DNA from: Agrobacterium tumefaciens
GTDB lineage: Bacteria; Pseudomonadota; Alphaproteobacteria; Rhizobiales; Rhizobiaceae
DNA: 64,000 nucleotides
Reading direction: 5' to 3'
Assembly (NCBI RefSeq): GCF_005221385.1
Contig: NZ_CP039903.1
Coordinates: 868,001 to 932,000 of the forward strand
The notes under the pieces: model-generated
Database searches by the model: none
What the model saw: the letters and a program-made list of their open reading frames with translations, nothing else
What the model was told of the DNA's origin: nothing
Program-made: the position numbers and the translations under genes
Shown here: piece by piece, positions 47,104 to 57,388 of the stretch
How the letters are laid out: the number at the start of each line of letters is the position of its first letter
How positions within the stretch are numbered: position 1 is the stretch's first letter

Positions 47104-48072
47104 ATGGACGCGAACCCCACACTCGACCAGTTGCAGGTATTTTTGACCGTTGCCGAGACCGGCAGTTTCTCCGCTGCGTCGCGGGCGCTCAACCGCGCGC
47201 AGTCGGTTGTCAGCTATACCATCGCCAATCTCGAGGCGCAGCTTGAAGTCACCCTGTTCGAGCGCGGCGGCGTGCGCCAGCCGAAGCTGACGGATGAAGG
47301 CCGCGCCATGCTGGAGGATGCAAGGCGCATCGTCGCCGGCCTGCAGGAAATGCGCGCCCGCGCCAAGGGGCTGAAGCAGGGGCTTGAAGCGGAGCTTTCC
47401 GTCGCCATCAGCACCATGGTTCCGGCAGAAGCCGTTGTTGCCGTGCTGCGGGATTTTCGCGAGCAATTCCCCACCGTCACCCTCAGCCTCAATGTCGGCG
47501 AGCTGGGTATGGTGATGGAGATGGTGCTCTCCCGCAAGGCGGGCATCGGCATCGGCGGTGCGCTGATGCGCCAGGATGATGAGCTGGTCGTGGAAAAAGT
47601 CGGCCATTCCTTCATGCTGCCGGTCGTCGCTGCCGATCATCCGCTGGCGCAGATCGAGCGGCCGCTGACCCTGGCGGATGTGCGTGAAGAGGTCCAGCTC
47701 GTCGTCACCGATGCCTCGGGCCTCACCAAAGGACGCGATTTTAATGTGCTCTCCTACAAGACATGGCGGGTGAGCGATATCGCCACGAAATACCAGCTGA
47801 TCAAGGGTGGTCTGGGCTGGGGCGGCCTGCCCGCATCGATCGTCCGTAATGACCTGACCAATGGCAGCCTGAAGGCACTTGAACTCGAGGCCTATGAACA
47901 GGGTGAATATCCGCTCTTTGCATTGCGGCGGGTGGATTCACCCGCAGGTCCTGCGGGTCAATGGCTTGCCGAGGCATTTCAGGAACGCCTCGCGGCCTGT
48001 CCGAAGCATAAGGATTTCAATGGGATGCTTGCCGCGAACAAGCAAAGGGATATTGCTGTCGCCGCTGAGTGA
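47104..48072 (+). CDS. LysR-family transcriptional regulator
   Basis: A 322-residue regulator. The N-terminal helix-turn-helix reads PTLDQLQVFLTVAETGSFSA and ALNRAQSVVSYTIANLEAQL, and the effector domain follows from about residue 90. Divergent orientation with azoR suggests that it controls the azoreductase in response to quinones or similar compounds. A short proline/lysine-poor tail ends the protein. It is followed by a palindromic repeat. Confidence 0.92.
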   Translation: MDANPTLDQLQVFLTVAETGSFSAASRALNRAQSVVSYTIANLEAQLEVTLFERGGVRQPKLTDEGRAMLEDARRIVAGLQEMRARAKGLKQGLEAELSVAISTMVPAEAVVAVLRDFREQFPTVTLSLNVGELGMVMEMVLSRKAGIGIGGALMRQDDELVVEKVGHSFMLPVVAADHPLAQIERPLTLADVREEVQLVVTDASGLTKGRDFNVLSYKTWRVSDIATKYQLIKGGLGWGGLPASIVRNDLTNGSLKALELEAYEQGEYPLFALRRVDSPAGPAGQWLAEAFQERLAACPKHKDFNGMLAANKQRDIAVAAE

Positions 48073-48110
48073 CATTGGCTATTGCATGTGGAGCGAACGG
48101 GTGCCGCGAG

Positions 48111-48236
48111 CTTCTTTTCCCCGCCGGGGAGAAGGTCGCGGCAGCGGGATGAGGGGGGAAAGGGTGCGGTCTATCGCTGGCGTTGCCCCCTCATCCGACC
48201 CTTCGGGCCACCTTCTCCCCCACGGGGAGAAGAAAC
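48111..48236. repeat. palindromic repeat element after the LysR gene
   Basis: The left arm contains CCCCGCCGGGGAGAAGGT and, farther in, GGATGAGGGGG. The right arm contains CCCCCTCATCC and ACCTTCTCCCCCACGGGG. The nested inverted repeats make an almost continuous fold of about 125 bases. Sequences with the ACCTTCTCCCC...GGGGAGAAGGT core are common between genes in alphaproteobacteria. It lies in a 376-base gap; the rest (48237-48448) shows no gene, only a TTGACA at 48371 that may belong to the next promoter. Confidence 0.7.
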
Positions 48237-48448
48237 GGGCGGCAACCTCGCGTTACACCACCACAGGGCCAATTGACGGCAACGAACGGTCTGCCTATAC
48301 CTAACCACGGTCAGCAGTTCACCGAGGCATCGCCGTCCCGAAAGGGAAGCTAAACCTGCATATTGAGCAATTGACAGCACTTATCCCGTGCCTTGTCGGA
48401 AGTCGGCGATCAGCGACACCTCTTCGGAATGGCACGCGAGGATAAGTC

Positions 48449-48991
48449 ATGCCACGTTCGATCCTTTCCATTGATATCGCCGACCTCTCGACCTTTGCCA
48501 AATCCGTTCGCGAACAGATCGGCAGGCTGGAGCGCCAGCCAAGCCATGTGGAGATGCTCAATCTTCTCAGCCGGGCAGCCGGGTTCCGCAATTTCCAGCA
48601 TCTGCGCGCCGCGCGCACATCATCCGCCGAAAGCAGCCATCCGTCGCCGCAGACAATGCCAGCTGCCAATGAGGGCAGGGTGCTGAAGACCGCGCGGATT
48701 TTCGATGCCGCCGGCAGGCTGATGCAATGGCCTGCGCGTCGCTCCCAGCAGGAACTGTGCCTCTGGTACCTATGGGCGAAAATTCCCGCCGGGCGCAGTT
48801 TTTCCGAACGGGAATTCAGCAGCTTCCTGAATGATCTGCATCTGTTTGGCGATGCCGCGATGTTGCGTCGCGACATGGTCGGCCTGAAGCTCATCCGCCG
48901 CAACCGCGATGGTAGCGATTACCAACGCATCGAGCAGAAGCCGCCGATGGAGCTGCCGCTGCTGTTGCTTATCGTGAAAGGCCGCGACTGA
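48449..48991 (+). CDS. DUF2087 domain protein
   Basis: A 180-residue protein. The C-terminal 90 residues match DUF2087: AARIFDAAGRLMQWPARRSQ-like start, a helical ELCLWYLWAKIPAGRSFSE segment, FLNDLHLFGDAAMLRRDMVG, then LIRRNRDGSDY. DUF2087 has a winged-helix-like pattern and is often found in regulators. The N-terminal part (SFAKSVREQIGRLERQPSH-like helix, then NLLSRAAGFRNFQHLRA) looks like a second small helical domain. The likely role is DNA binding or regulation; the target is unknown. Confidence 0.8.
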   Translation: MPRSILSIDIADLSTFAKSVREQIGRLERQPSHVEMLNLLSRAAGFRNFQHLRAARTSSAESSHPSPQTMPAANEGRVLKTARIFDAAGRLMQWPARRSQQELCLWYLWAKIPAGRSFSEREFSSFLNDLHLFGDAAMLRRDMVGLKLIRRNRDGSDYQRIEQKPPMELPLLLLIVKGRD

Positions 48992-48998
48992 AGAAACA

Positions 48999-49026
48999 CC
49001 CTCCCGGCGATATTTCGCCGGGAGGG
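48999..49026. terminator. bidirectional hairpin between convergent genes
   Basis: A perfect 12-base-pair stem (CCCTCCCGGCGA with TCGCCGGGAGGG) with a four-base loop stands between the stops of the DUF2087 gene and cpdB. No long T run is present on either side. Confidence 0.65.
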
Positions 49027-49035
49027 CTACCGTCT

Positions 49036-51024
<1,989 letters not shown>

Positions 51025-51240
51025 GGGAACTCCTTCGGATGAAGCTTGCTCTGTCTTGAGAAGCGGACAGGGTAGAAGCAATCGCCGAGGAGTCCATCAC
51101 CAAAATGACAAGCCGGTGACAGATAGGTCCGTTTTCAACCGTTTGATAAATTTTTTGTCATTGGAGTGCGATGCACACGCTTCCACATCGGGGAATGCGC
51201 TCCTTCCGGGCAGCGCATTCCGGCTTTCAGGCAGAGAAGA

Positions 51241-51576
51241 TCAGCGGGCAAGGGTCGGCTTCACTTCTTCATGGAAGAAGCGGAAATAGGAGGAGAGCTG
51301 CGCCAGCGTGTTGGTGGAAAGCTTCAGCTGCAGGCCGAGGCGGTTCTGGTGCTGCCATTGCACGACGCCTTCGATGAAGCCCAGATCCTCGCTCTGCACC
51401 TTGACCCGGCTGCCCTTGGCGGCAGCGAAAGGCCCATCAAGCTCAAGCGCCATGCCGGTCGCCGAGAGATCAAGGACGCGGGCTCTGGTCGACTGGCTGA
51501 AATAATGCACGGTCGCAAAAATCCTGGTCTTGCTGCGCGGCGCGGTGCGGGTCGCCATATTGAGGTTGTTTGCCAT
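51241..51576 (-). CDS. PilZ-domain protein
   Basis: A 111-residue single-domain PilZ protein. The c-di-GMP signature is partial: the arginine segment reads TRTAPRSKTRIF (first motif RxxxR) and the second motif is LDLSATGMAL (D/N-x-S-x-x-G). The rest is the six-stranded barrel (VKVQSEDLGFIEGVVQWQHQ) and a C-terminal helix. It is probably a c-di-GMP receptor, linking to the diguanylate cyclase at 45030. The ATG at 51576 has GAGCAGC before it; a GTG at 51612 without Shine-Dalgarno would add 12 residues. Confidence 0.75.
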   Translation of the reverse strand: MANNLNMATRTAPRSKTRIFATVHYFSQSTRARVLDLSATGMALELDGPFAAAKGSRVKVQSEDLGFIEGVVQWQHQNRLGLQLKLSTNTLAQLSSYFRFFHEEVKPTLAR

Positions 51577-51675
51577 TTTGCTGCTCAAATCAATTGTTTC
51601 CGATACGGGCACAATAAGCTGTAAAAGTTTGAGACCCGTTTAGTTGTTCGGTTAAAATTCTAGACAATGCTGTGA

Positions 51676-52143
51676 TTATGCTTTGGCGATACGGCACTGA
51701 TAGCAATTGTTGCGGGCGGAACGGACATGCACATAAGCAACGTCAGCGCGCTCCAGAAGATGTCGTGCGCGAGACACGATATCGCCCGTCGCCGTCACTG
51801 CGCCGGTGCCATAGACGATGCGGTTGTCGGCGCCATATCCGCGCACGATATAATCCGGGCTGTTCAGCATCGGCGGCAGGGTCTCCGTTTGCGGGTAGCG
51901 CTCGCAGGCTTCGGCATGCAAAAACACAGGTCCCGTTTCCGCATAGGGCTGCAGCGACGGAAACGGCCGGTAGGCGAGGATCAGCATTCCTTCGCCTTCA
52001 CCAATCTGGGAAAGACAATGGCGGCAGGGCATGCCTCCAGGAGAAACGCTCCGTTCCGGCGGGTTGCCATAGGCGTCCGCAGCTCCTGCCCGGAAGGCTT
52101 CGGCTTCATTAGCCGGCATTGCAATAAAGGCGAGATCGGTCAT
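51676..52143 (-). CDS. DUF1203 domain protein
   Basis: A 155-residue protein. The DUF1203 core is visible as CRHCLSQIGEGEGMLILAYRPF with a paired-cysteine motif, then GPVFLHAEACERY, YIVRGYGADNRIVYGTG and YVHVRSARNNCYQC. No function is known; the conserved cysteine pairs suggest metal binding or redox chemistry, which is inference. The ATG at 52143 follows AAAGAACCCGCC. The 163-base gap to the DUF4344 gene is divergent. Confidence 0.78.
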   Translation of the reverse strand: MTDLAFIAMPANEAEAFRAGAADAYGNPPERSVSPGGMPCRHCLSQIGEGEGMLILAYRPFPSLQPYAETGPVFLHAEACERYPQTETLPPMLNSPDYIVRGYGADNRIVYGTGAVTATGDIVSRARHLLERADVAYVHVRSARNNCYQCRIAKA

Positions 52144-52306
52144 GGCGGGTTCTTTCTGGTTTGGATCGGCGTTGCTTCTTTGCAGCTATGATCTCCAAAC
52201 CGAGTGCTATCCACCCGATTCTTGACAGGTGATGCAACCAGCCCATTGCATGACTCGTTTGCATCGGGAATCAGTGACGCTCCTCGTTCCCGGAAGGTCT
52301 GATTTT

Positions 52307-53185
52307 ATGTTGCGTCGTTTTCTGGCCGCCGTTCCGCTGGCTTTTGTTTCGTTGACGGCCCCGGCTCAGGCACAGACTGCCGCCGGTCTCGATGGCCTGT
52401 CCGACGACCAGTTGCAGCAGGCGGTCAATTTCGTCATCGGCAACGCGATCTTCTCGCTTTACCACGAGGGCGCGCGCATGCTGATTTCGGATTTCGGAAC
52501 CGTGGAGACCGGCAGCGTGCAGGCCCCGGCCGACCAGCTGGCGGGCACGCTCATTCTCCAGGCCAACGAGGAATGGCTCGATACCGCGCTCGTCAACGCC
52601 ACCGATAGCTGGTATCTCGGACGCGAGGCGGAAACCTTGCCCGAGCACGAAGCACCGGTCTTTTCCGCGCTCGTTCCCGAGAAAAGCCGTGACCGCAACA
52701 TGGCCTGCCTGATGGTCGGCCGCGACAAGGATGGTTATGGCGATCTCGCCGCCATGATGGGTCTGGACAACGCCGAGTTCGACAAGTGCGCCGCCGCCTA
52801 TCCGCGCGTCGCTTCGACCTGGGAGAATTTTCTGAGCCCGCATCGCAGCCAGACGCCGTCCAAATTCATTGTCAGTTATATGCCGCCGCGCGATCCCGAG
52901 CTTGAAGCCTACGCCATCATGATCAGGGAATCGAAGGTTCTCGATCTCATCAGCCGCAGTTTCGGCGCTTACGGTCTGAAGGGTGACGTTAAGCTCACGG
53001 CCAGGACCTGCGGGCGTCCTGATGTCTACTGGTCGGCTGAAAAGCGTGAGATCACCTATTGTTATGAGCTTGGTAAATTCCAGGCGGAGCTGATTGCCGA
53101 TCATCTTCTGAACACTGTCACGGAAGACAAGGGCGCTGCCGGTGGGCAAATTCCGACGGCGGTCAATCTGGAACGGGAAATCTGA
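52307..53185 (+). CDS. DUF4344 protein, predicted metallopeptidase-like but lacking HExxH
   Basis: A 292-residue exported protein (signal peptide with cleavage after APAQA at about residue 22). The region IFSLYHEGARMLISDFG, then ADQLAGTLILQA aligns with the zinc-protease helix of DUF4344. The usual second histidine and the downstream glutamate ligand are missing (HEGAR, VQAP), so peptidase activity is unlikely. Cysteine pairs (MACLM, KCAAAYP, ARTCGRP, ITYCYELG) may form disulfides. The start is the ATG after CCGGAAGGTCTGATTTT; the longer open frame lacks a signal. It is probably a pseudoenzyme or envelope protein. Confidence 0.72.
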   Translation: MLRRFLAAVPLAFVSLTAPAQAQTAAGLDGLSDDQLQQAVNFVIGNAIFSLYHEGARMLISDFGTVETGSVQAPADQLAGTLILQANEEWLDTALVNATDSWYLGREAETLPEHEAPVFSALVPEKSRDRNMACLMVGRDKDGYGDLAAMMGLDNAEFDKCAAAYPRVASTWENFLSPHRSQTPSKFIVSYMPPRDPELEAYAIMIRESKVLDLISRSFGAYGLKGDVKLTARTCGRPDVYWSAEKREITYCYELGKFQAELIADHLLNTVTEDKGAAGGQIPTAVNLEREI

Positions 53186-53238
53186 GGTCGATTGCCGGAC
53201 GCTGGCGATCTGGCCCTGCCGAATGGGAGGAGCGTGCC

Positions 53239-53883
53239 ATGCCGAAGGTTGTCGTTCGCAATTTCGCCATTTCGATTGACGGATATGGCGCGGGACCGGA
53301 CCAGAGTCTCCAGAACCCGCTGGGGGTGAACGGCGAAGCGCTGCATCAATGGGCGGTCAAAACCCGCACCTTTCACCGCATGTTCGGAAAGGAGGGCGGC
53401 TCGACCGGTACGGATGAGGATTTTACCGAAAAGAGCTTCGCAAATATCGGCGCATGGATATTGGGACGCAACATGTTCGGGCCGGTGCGCGGCGCATGGC
53501 CGGATGAAAGCTGGAAGGGCTGGTGGGGCGACGAGCCGCCCTATCATGTTCCGGTTTTCGTCTTGACGCACCATGCGCGCCCGTCCTTCACGATGAAGGG
53601 CGGCACGGTGTTTCATTTCGTGACCGACGGCATCGAGGCGGCGCTCGACATGGCGCTAACAGCGGCGGATGGTAAGGACGTGCGCATCGGCGGCGGTGTT
53701 TCCACCATCCGGCAATATATGGCTGCGGGCATGATCGATGAATTACATCTGGCGATCGCCCCGGTTTTTCTCGGCAAGGGTGAACATTTGTTCGAGGGAA
53801 TGGACCTGCCTGCGCTCGGCTACCGCTCTACCGGAACCGTGGCGGGCGAGGGCGCTACGCATCTGATTGTCGACAAGGCATGA
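53239..53883 (+). CDS. dihydrofolate reductase-fold protein (RibD C-terminal family)
   Basis: A 214-residue protein of the RibD-C/DHFR superfamily. The start VVRNFAISIDGYGAGPDQSLQN is the NAD(P)H-domain signature, and GAWILGRNMFGPVRG and DVRIGGGVSTIRQYMAAGMIDELHLAIAP follow. Such proteins are annotated as dihydrofolate reductase-like; the natural reaction is unknown. It is 53 bases after the DUF4344 gene and preceded by GGGAGGAGCGTGCC. A palindromic remnant follows. Confidence 0.85.
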   Translation: MPKVVVRNFAISIDGYGAGPDQSLQNPLGVNGEALHQWAVKTRTFHRMFGKEGGSTGTDEDFTEKSFANIGAWILGRNMFGPVRGAWPDESWKGWWGDEPPYHVPVFVLTHHARPSFTMKGGTVFHFVTDGIEAALDMALTAADGKDVRIGGGVSTIRQYMAAGMIDELHLAIAPVFLGKGEHLFEGMDLPALGYRSTGTVAGEGATHLIVDKA

Positions 53884-53947
53884 ATGCTGCGCCGTTTAAG
53901 TATTTTCAGAGACATCGCGGAGCAGTTTGCCGCGCCCACGGATGCCT

Positions 53948-53988
53948 CCACCCTCATTCCTGGGATGAGCACAGGAATGAGGGAGTGG
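53948..53988. repeat. degenerate palindromic repeat remnant
   Basis: CCACCCTCATTCCTG and CAGGAATGAGGGAGTGG are imperfect reverse complements around a short spacer in the 157-base gap before the sulfurtransferase gene. It resembles another repeat family of alphaproteobacteria. Confidence 0.5.
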
Positions 53989-54040
53989 GGACCAGACACT
54001 CCTTATCGGAGAATGGCACGCGTCGCTCTCAATGCGGTAC

Positions 54041-55486
54041 TCAATTACGCAGCGAAATTTCCAGAAGCTCGGTGTCGGACAGCGGCTCCACCCAGGCCTC
54101 ATAGGTGCCGACGGGCGAGAAGCCCATCATCTGGTAAAGTTGCAGCGCGCGCGGGTGGTCGAGCGTGTTGGTGGTCACTGTCACCCGTTGTGGATTATCC
54201 TGCCAGGCGGCGTAAAGCGCCTGCAACAGAAACCATTTGCCGACGCCAGCACCAATCGCCTCTTCGAGCAGGCCGAAATAGGAAAGCTCCGTCACCTCGT
54301 CGCTCGCCTTGTTCAGTTCGAAGAAACCGGCGGGCGCACCGTTCATGTAAAGAACCGTAACGCTGTTCTTGGGGTCCTTGAGGACGGCTGACAGTTCCGC
54401 ATCGCTCATGCGCATGCGTTTCTGCCAGTGCCAGCGTTTCCCCACCCGCCAGTAAAGATAGCGATAAAAATGCAGGGGAATATCGGTGACCCGCATCAGT
54501 GCCGTCTGGATGTTGACGGGGATCGGCAGGCTGACCTTCGGCGGCGTCGTCATTTCCAGCTGCGTCACATGCGCCTTCAAAGGCCCATGCGATACAACGG
54601 GAACAGGTTCGGCGGGGCCGGTGGCGACAGGCGTGTCTTCCAGACCGCCCCATTCCGACCAGGAACCGTCATAAAGCGAATTATCCTGATGGCCGAGGGA
54701 TTCCAGCGCCAGCGTAATGACGGCAGCGGTAACGCCCGAGCCACAGCTCGTCACGACCGGCTTGCCGAGATCGATGCCGGCGTCAGTCACCATCTTGCGG
54801 ATCGCGGTCAGGTCCTTGAAGTGGCCATTCTCCGAAAAGGCCGTGGCAGGCAGGCTGCGCGCGCCGGGCATATGGCCAGAGCGCATGCCGGCACGCGGTT
54901 CGGCCTCATCACCGGTGAAACGCCCCGCGCCACGGGCATCGGCAATCTGCTTATTGCCGCTATCGACGATGCCGCGCATGGTCGATAGGGATGTCACGCG
55001 TTTCTCGCTGAAGTCAGGTGTAAAGGTCGCGGGTTCGATCTCCGGCGTTCCGGTTTCAAGCGGCCGGCTTTCGCGCTTCCAGCCATCAAGGCCGCCATCC
55101 AGCACATAGGCCTTGCGCACGCCCATCACCCGCAGCATCCACCAGACACGCGGTGCGGAAAAGAAACCGGGGCCGTCATAGACCACGATCGTATCATTCT
55201 CGCTCAGACCAAGCTCGCCGGCCTCCTGCGCAAAGAACTCCGGTGAGGGCAGGGAGTGCGGCAGTCCGGTGGTATGATCGGCGATCTTGTCCTGATCGAA
55301 GAAGACAGCGCCGGGCAGATGGCCGGCCGCGAATTCCTCCGCGCCATTGCGCTTGTGCGCCGGCAGATACCACGAGGCATCAACGAGACGAAACCGGGCT
55401 GTGCCAAGCTGTTTTTCCACCCAGTCCGCCGAAACGACGAAACGGCTCTTATCCGTGCTCACGATGTTTCTCCCGATCTCAGGCAA
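54041..55486 (-). CDS. sseA: 3-mercaptopyruvate sulfurtransferase fused to a GNAT acetyltransferase
   Basis: A 481-residue fusion. Residues about 1-290 are two rhodanese domains. The first is non-catalytic (VVYDGPGFFSAPRVWWMLRV), and the second holds the persulfide cysteine in VTSCGSGVTAAVI; CGSGVT points to mercaptopyruvate rather than thiosulfate. After a linker (about 290-320) the rest is a GNAT domain with LHFYRYLYWRVG, VLYMNGAPAGFFELN, the acetyl-CoA loop EEAIGAGVGKWFLLQA and LDHPRALQLYQMMGF. In relatives these are, as I recall, usually separate proteins. The start overlaps alaX by 8 bases. The acceptor of the acetyl group is unknown. Confidence 0.88.
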   Translation of the reverse strand: MPEIGRNIVSTDKSRFVVSADWVEKQLGTARFRLVDASWYLPAHKRNGAEEFAAGHLPGAVFFDQDKIADHTTGLPHSLPSPEFFAQEAGELGLSENDTIVVYDGPGFFSAPRVWWMLRVMGVRKAYVLDGGLDGWKRESRPLETGTPEIEPATFTPDFSEKRVTSLSTMRGIVDSGNKQIADARGAGRFTGDEAEPRAGMRSGHMPGARSLPATAFSENGHFKDLTAIRKMVTDAGIDLGKPVVTSCGSGVTAAVITLALESLGHQDNSLYDGSWSEWGGLEDTPVATGPAEPVPVVSHGPLKAHVTQLEMTTPPKVSLPIPVNIQTALMRVTDIPLHFYRYLYWRVGKRWHWQKRMRMSDAELSAVLKDPKNSVTVLYMNGAPAGFFELNKASDEVTELSYFGLLEEAIGAGVGKWFLLQALYAAWQDNPQRVTVTTNTLDHPRALQLYQMMGFSPVGTYEAWVEPLSDTELLEISLRN

Positions 55487-56216
55487 CAGCTTCAGGCGCG
55501 CCGAAACGAATGCGGAACCGCCTGTTCTCCTTGCCCTTCTTTTCTATCTTGGCAATGTGAATATCGCCTACTTCCTGCGTTTCGGAAACATGGGTGCCGC
55601 CGCAGGGCTGGCTGTCGATGCTGGAATTTTCGCCGATGCAGACGAGGCTGACCCGGCCAAGGCCCATCGGCGGGCGCACATTCTTGGATTTGACGATGCC
55701 CGGATTGGCCTGAAGTTCCTCATCGGTGATCCATTGCAGGAAGACCGGATGGTTGGCTTTCACCAGCGCCATCAGCTTTGCCGTCACCTCATCCTTGTCG
55801 ATGGTTTCCGACATGTCGAAATCGACACGCGATTCGTCTTCACCGACCGCCGCGCCGGTGATCGGCCACTGGCAGACAACGGAGAGCAGGTGGCAGGCCG
55901 TGTGCATGCGCATCAGCTTGTAGCGGCGCGGCCAGTCCACATGCAGGGTCAGCTTCTCGCCGACTTCAGGAAAAGGCTGGCCTTCGAGCGGCACATGGAT
56001 GATGACGCTCTTGTCGGCGCCGTTTTTGGTGACGCCGAGTTCGATACGCGACCCATCAGCCCGCTCGAGAAAGCCGCTATCGCCGGGCTGGCCGCCGGAC
56101 GTCGCATAAAAGCAGGTCTGGTCGAATTCTATGCCGCCATCCTCATGCACCGCCGTGACGATCGCTTCTACGGTGGAAAGATAAAAATCGTCACGGAACA
56201 GGGCATTCACAGGCAT
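55479..56216 (-). CDS. AlaX-type alanyl-tRNA editing protein
   Basis: A 245-residue stand-alone editing domain homologous to the C-terminal half of AlaRS. Zinc ligands are HTACH at about residues 104-108 and CGGTH at about 204-208. It hydrolyses mischarged Ser- or Gly-tRNA-Ala in trans. It starts 12 bases after the cysK stop and overlaps sseA, so cysK-alaX-sseA form one operon joining cysteine and sulfur metabolism with translation quality control. Confidence 0.9.
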   Translation of the reverse strand: MPVNALFRDDFYLSTVEAIVTAVHEDGGIEFDQTCFYATSGGQPGDSGFLERADGSRIELGVTKNGADKSVIIHVPLEGQPFPEVGEKLTLHVDWPRRYKLMRMHTACHLLSVVCQWPITGAAVGEDESRVDFDMSETIDKDEVTAKLMALVKANHPVFLQWITDEELQANPGIVKSKNVRPPMGLGRVSLVCIGENSSIDSQPCGGTHVSETQEVGDIHIAKIEKKGKENRRFRIRFGAPEAVA

Positions 56217-56228
56217 TTCGGCATGTCC

Positions 56229-57266
56229 TCAAACGGTTTCGTACGGAACCGCAATCTCGCTTTTCGTCGCCAGCCACTGCGGAATAGGCAACCCCTTGGA
56301 GCGCAGGAAATCCGGATTGAACAGCTTCGACTGATAACGATTACCGTAGTCGCATAGTATGGTCACGATTGTATGCCCCGGACCAAGCTCGCGGGCAAGG
56401 CGGATTGCGCCGGCAATGTTGATGCCGGAGGAGCCGCCAAGGCAAAGTCCCTCTTTCGTCACCAGATCGAACAGCACCGGAAGCGCTTCCGCATCCGAAA
56501 TACGATAGGAAAAGTCGGGCGTAAAACCTTCCAGATTGGCGGTGATACGGCCCTGCCCAATGCCTTCGGTGATGGAGGAACCTTCGGATTTCAGGACACC
56601 GTGCTTGTAAAACTCGTAAAGCGCGGCGCCTTCAGGGTCGGCAAGGCCGATCTTGATGTCAGGATTGAAATCGCGCAGACCGTCGGCCACGCCCGCCAGC
56701 GTTCCGCCTGATCCGACCGAGCAAATGAAACCATCCACCTTGCCATCCGTCTGGTCCCAGATTTCGGGTGCAGTCGTTTCGATGTGGGCCTGACGGTTGG
56801 CGATATTGTCGAACTGGTTGGCCCAGATCGCGCCGTTCTCATCCGTCGCGGCAAGCTGTTTCGCCAGCCGACCGGAGACCTTGACGTAATTGTTCGGGTT
56901 GGAATAGGGCGCTGCCGGAACTTCGACCAGCTTGGCGCCGAGAAGCTTCAGCGCGTCCTTCTTTTCCTGGCTCTGCGTCTCGGGAATGACGATGACAGTC
57001 TTGTAACCGAGTGCATTGGCGACCAGTGACAGGCCGATGCCGGTATTGCCGGCCGTGCCTTCCACGATGGTGCCGCCGGGGCGCAGCTGCCCGCGCCGTT
57101 CGGCGTCGCGGATGATGTAAAGGGCGGCGCGATCCTTCACCGACTGGCCGGGATTGAGGAATTCCGCCTTGCCGAGGATTTCGCACCCCGTCGCTTCAGA
57201 GGCGGCTTTCAGACGGATGAGCGGCGTGTTGCCGATAGCACTGAGCGCAGAGGGATGAATGGTCAT
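56229..57266 (-). CDS. cysK: cysteine synthase A (O-acetylserine sulfhydrylase)
   Basis: A 345-residue PLP enzyme making cysteine from O-acetylserine and sulfide. The PLP lysine is in LNPGQSVKDRA, the substrate loop is VEGTAGNTGIGLSLV, and SVGSGGTLAGVADGL binds the phosphate. It is somewhat longer than E. coli CysK, ending in a 20-residue tail (GLPIPQWLATKSEIAVPYET) typical of the rhizobial form. It is the first gene of cysK-alaX-sseA and has a 122-base gap to the upstream photolyase gene. Confidence 0.93.
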   Translation of the reverse strand: MTIHPSALSAIGNTPLIRLKAASEATGCEILGKAEFLNPGQSVKDRAALYIIRDAERRGQLRPGGTIVEGTAGNTGIGLSLVANALGYKTVIVIPETQSQEKKDALKLLGAKLVEVPAAPYSNPNNYVKVSGRLAKQLAATDENGAIWANQFDNIANRQAHIETTAPEIWDQTDGKVDGFICSVGSGGTLAGVADGLRDFNPDIKIGLADPEGAALYEFYKHGVLKSEGSSITEGIGQGRITANLEGFTPDFSYRISDAEALPVLFDLVTKEGLCLGGSSGINIAGAIRLARELGPGHTIVTILCDYGNRYQSKLFNPDFLRSKGLPIPQWLATKSEIAVPYETV

Positions 57267-57388
57267 GATTGAGCCTTCTTGTCTGAGCGGAAATTAGGTG
57301 CCGTTATGTCCCGTTACAACCGCCTCAAGGCAAGAAATTATCTTCCCGGCTTTGGCTTAGCCACGCAAAATTTTGCCGATACCCAATT

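Noticed and set aside
48063..48304. Short frames through the repeat after the LysR gene
   Set aside because: They are readings of the palindromic repeat; no start signals.
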